Shown here piece by piece: positions 62,719-64,000 of a stretch of DNA of 64,000 nt (the stretch's first letter is position 1; every line of letters begins with the position of its first letter). Location: NCBI GenBank assembly GCA_024233865.1, contig JACKPA010000008.1, forward strand, positions 215,000 through 278,999. The letters are read 5' to 3'. This stretch comes from Leptospiraceae bacterium. GTDB taxonomy: Bacteria; Spirochaetota; Leptospiria; Leptospirales; Leptospiraceae. A program made the translations under genes and the position numbers. The notes under the pieces are model-generated. The model was not told the origin of the DNA. It saw only the letters and a list, made by a program, of their open reading frames with translations, and made no database searches.

Positions 62719-64000
62719 CTATGCTGTTAACCGAAAGCCAATCAAGGTTATATCATCCATACGTTCTTGTTCTCCTTGGTAATCATTTAATGCCTGTAAG
62801 AAATTTTCTTTTTGAGATTCTAGTTCTTGAGAACCTTGCTTCTTCAGAAGCTCGAAGAAACGTTTTTCACCAAAAGGAAAATGTCTTTTTCCGCCAATTT
62901 GACTAAGGAAACCATCGCTGAACAAATAGTACGTAGCATCGTTTTCAATGGGTATTTGGTGAGTGGCAAATTCCAAATCCAAAGAAACCCGTTTGTAACC
63001 AAGACTCTTCCTATCCCCTTGTATTTTTTTTATTTCATCATTTTTGACCAAAATCAGAGAGAATTTAGCTCCTGCAAAAAGTAGCCTTTTTTCTTTAGGT
63101 TGAACGTAACAAACAGCGGCTTCCAAGCCATCATCTGATCGCGCTTCTTCCGTGTCTTGGCGCAAAGATGTTTTGATAAACTTATTTAGCCTGCTCAAAA
63201 TAGAGCCAGGATCCGAACATTTTTCTCCTTGAATGATTCTATGCAATATGGAAATGCTAAGCATGGTCATAAAACCTCCGGGAACTCCATGTCCGGTGCA
63301 ATCAGCCACAACCAAAATAAAGTCATCATCTCCCATAGGATACAATTGGTAAAAATCACCGCTAACCAAATCTCTTGGTTCCCATAAAAAAAATGAATTG
63401 GGAAGAAATGTTTTAATTTCATCCCAACCAGGAAGCATGGATGTTTGGATTCTTAGAGCATAATGAATGCTGTCTTTGATTTCTTGGTTAGATTCTTCTA
63501 TTCGTTTTAAACTTTCGTTTAACGCGTAAGTTCTTTTTTCAACCAGTTGCTCTAAATTGGCGTTAGTTTGCTCGAGCTCTTTGTACGAAGTTTTCAGATG
63601 CTCAGTCATATCATTAAAAGCATTTGCCAATTGACCAATTTCGTCTTCTGCTTCTACCGTTGCCTTTGCATTCAGGTCACCATTGATAATCTGAATTGCG
63701 GTGCTTTTTAATCTTAAGATAGGATTTAATAAAAATTTACTGATAAAGAAAATAAGGGGAAATACCATTATAATCAAAGTTGCCACAATAATAAAAGTTA
63801 CGAGGTTTTGTGTGGAAACAGGTTTTAAAAATACTTTGGGTGGTTGTGCAAACAATACATACCAATCCTTTGTTTTTAGTTTGGCATAAGCCATGATGAC
63901 TTCCATACTTCCCATTTGTACCGTTGACAATTCACTCGAATTATCACTTTCAAAAACTTTGTTTATGTTTTTCCATTCGGATTTTTGAATGGATGCAGAA
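62719..64000 (-). CDS. HAMP-SpoIIE phosphatase sensor (5' end beyond the window)
   Basis: A membrane phosphatase whose frame is open to the window edge, so its N-terminus is missing. The visible part has the end of an extracellular (probably Cache) domain, a transmembrane helix (LVTFIIVATLIIMVFPLIFF), a HAMP domain, a coiled coil, and a PP2C/SpoIIE domain with LVSGDFYQLYP, LVVADCTGHGVPGGFMTML and YYLFSDGFLSQIGG. It precedes two kinase genes in one minus-strand operon. It is a second candidate phosphatase for a partner-switching pathway. Confidence 0.9.
   Translation of the reverse strand, partial: SASIQKSEWKNINKVFESDNSSELSTVQMGSMEVIMAYAKLKTKDWYVLFAQPPKVFLKPVSTQNLVTFIIVATLIIMVFPLIFFISKFLLNPILRLKSTAIQIINGDLNAKATVEAEDEIGQLANAFNDMTEHLKTSYKELEQTNANLEQLVEKRTYALNESLKRIEESNQEIKDSIHYALRIQTSMLPGWDEIKTFLPNSFFLWEPRDLVSGDFYQLYPMGDDDFILVVADCTGHGVPGGFMTMLSISILHRIIQGEKCSDPGSILSRLNKFIKTSLRQDTEEARSDDGLEAAVCYVQPKEKRLLFAGAKFSLILVKNDEIKKIQGDRKSLGYKRVSLDLEFATHQIPIENDATYYLFSDGFLSQIGGKRHFPFGEKRFFELLKKQGSQELESQKENFLQALNDYQGEQERMDDITLIGFRLTA

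Overview
The window looks like about 64 kb of chromosome from an AT-rich, flagellated, Gram-negative bacterium. The best guess is a spirochaete of the Leptospira kind. The reasons are the rpoC-rpsL-rpsG order, lipoproteins with loose spirochaete-style lipoboxes, FecR-domain and 7TMR-DISM proteins, FlgG with FlgA, and abundant hybrid histidine kinases and SpoIIE phosphatases. This placement is inference; no 16S rRNA gene is present.

Layout. (1) 1-2633: 3' end of rpoC, then rpsL and rpsG. (2) 2.7-21.4 kb: an accessory island starting right after rpsG. It holds toxin-antitoxin debris (VapB-like antitoxin with an 18-codon PIN toxin stub, an overlapping nucleotidyltransferase-like pair, two UPF0175 proteins, a YgiT-type zinc finger), three Rpn/PD-(D/E)XK family genes (one broken, one with a 24-bp tandem repeat), and an unrecognised three-gene operon (6406-10826) whose large protein carries a PD-(D/E)XK nuclease core and a zinc ribbon. 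It also holds a second unrecognised overlapping gene pair (10961-12552), an ADP-ribosylglycohydrolase, a Uma2 remnant, and a type III restriction-modification locus with two Mod genes from a 2.3 kb tandem duplication and a broken res. (3) 21.7-27.0 kb: PQQ-type sugar dehydrogenase, FecR lipoprotein, two secreted proteins of unknown function, a slipin. (4) 27.0-28.5 kb: tRNA-like pieces in reversed order and a decayed HAMP-GGDEF gene. (5) 28.6-34.7 kb: CzcCBA-type heavy-metal efflux operon. (6) 34.9-42.7 kb: DUF1508 protein, vWA lipoprotein, 7TMR-DISM sensor, acetoacetate-decarboxylase-like protein, homoserine dehydrogenase, STAS protein. (7) 42.8-48.4 kb: response-regulator phosphatase and two sensor kinases. 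(8) 48.5-59.5 kb: solitary adenine methylase, tRNA-Arg, secreted proteins, mnmG, MaoC dehydratase, a MITE-like repeat, MlaC-like protein, flgA-flgG. (9) 59.5-64.0 kb: two more kinases and a HAMP-SpoIIE phosphatase running off the window.

How the genes fit together. The island appears to be a site of repeated gain, duplication and decay of defence and toxin genes, with short direct repeats marking cassette edges. The core regions serve transcription and translation, metal efflux, threonine/methionine biosynthesis, tRNA modification and motility. STAS, PP2C/SpoIIE and an RsbW-like ATPase domain suggest partner-switching regulation, but no sigma factor gene is seen here.
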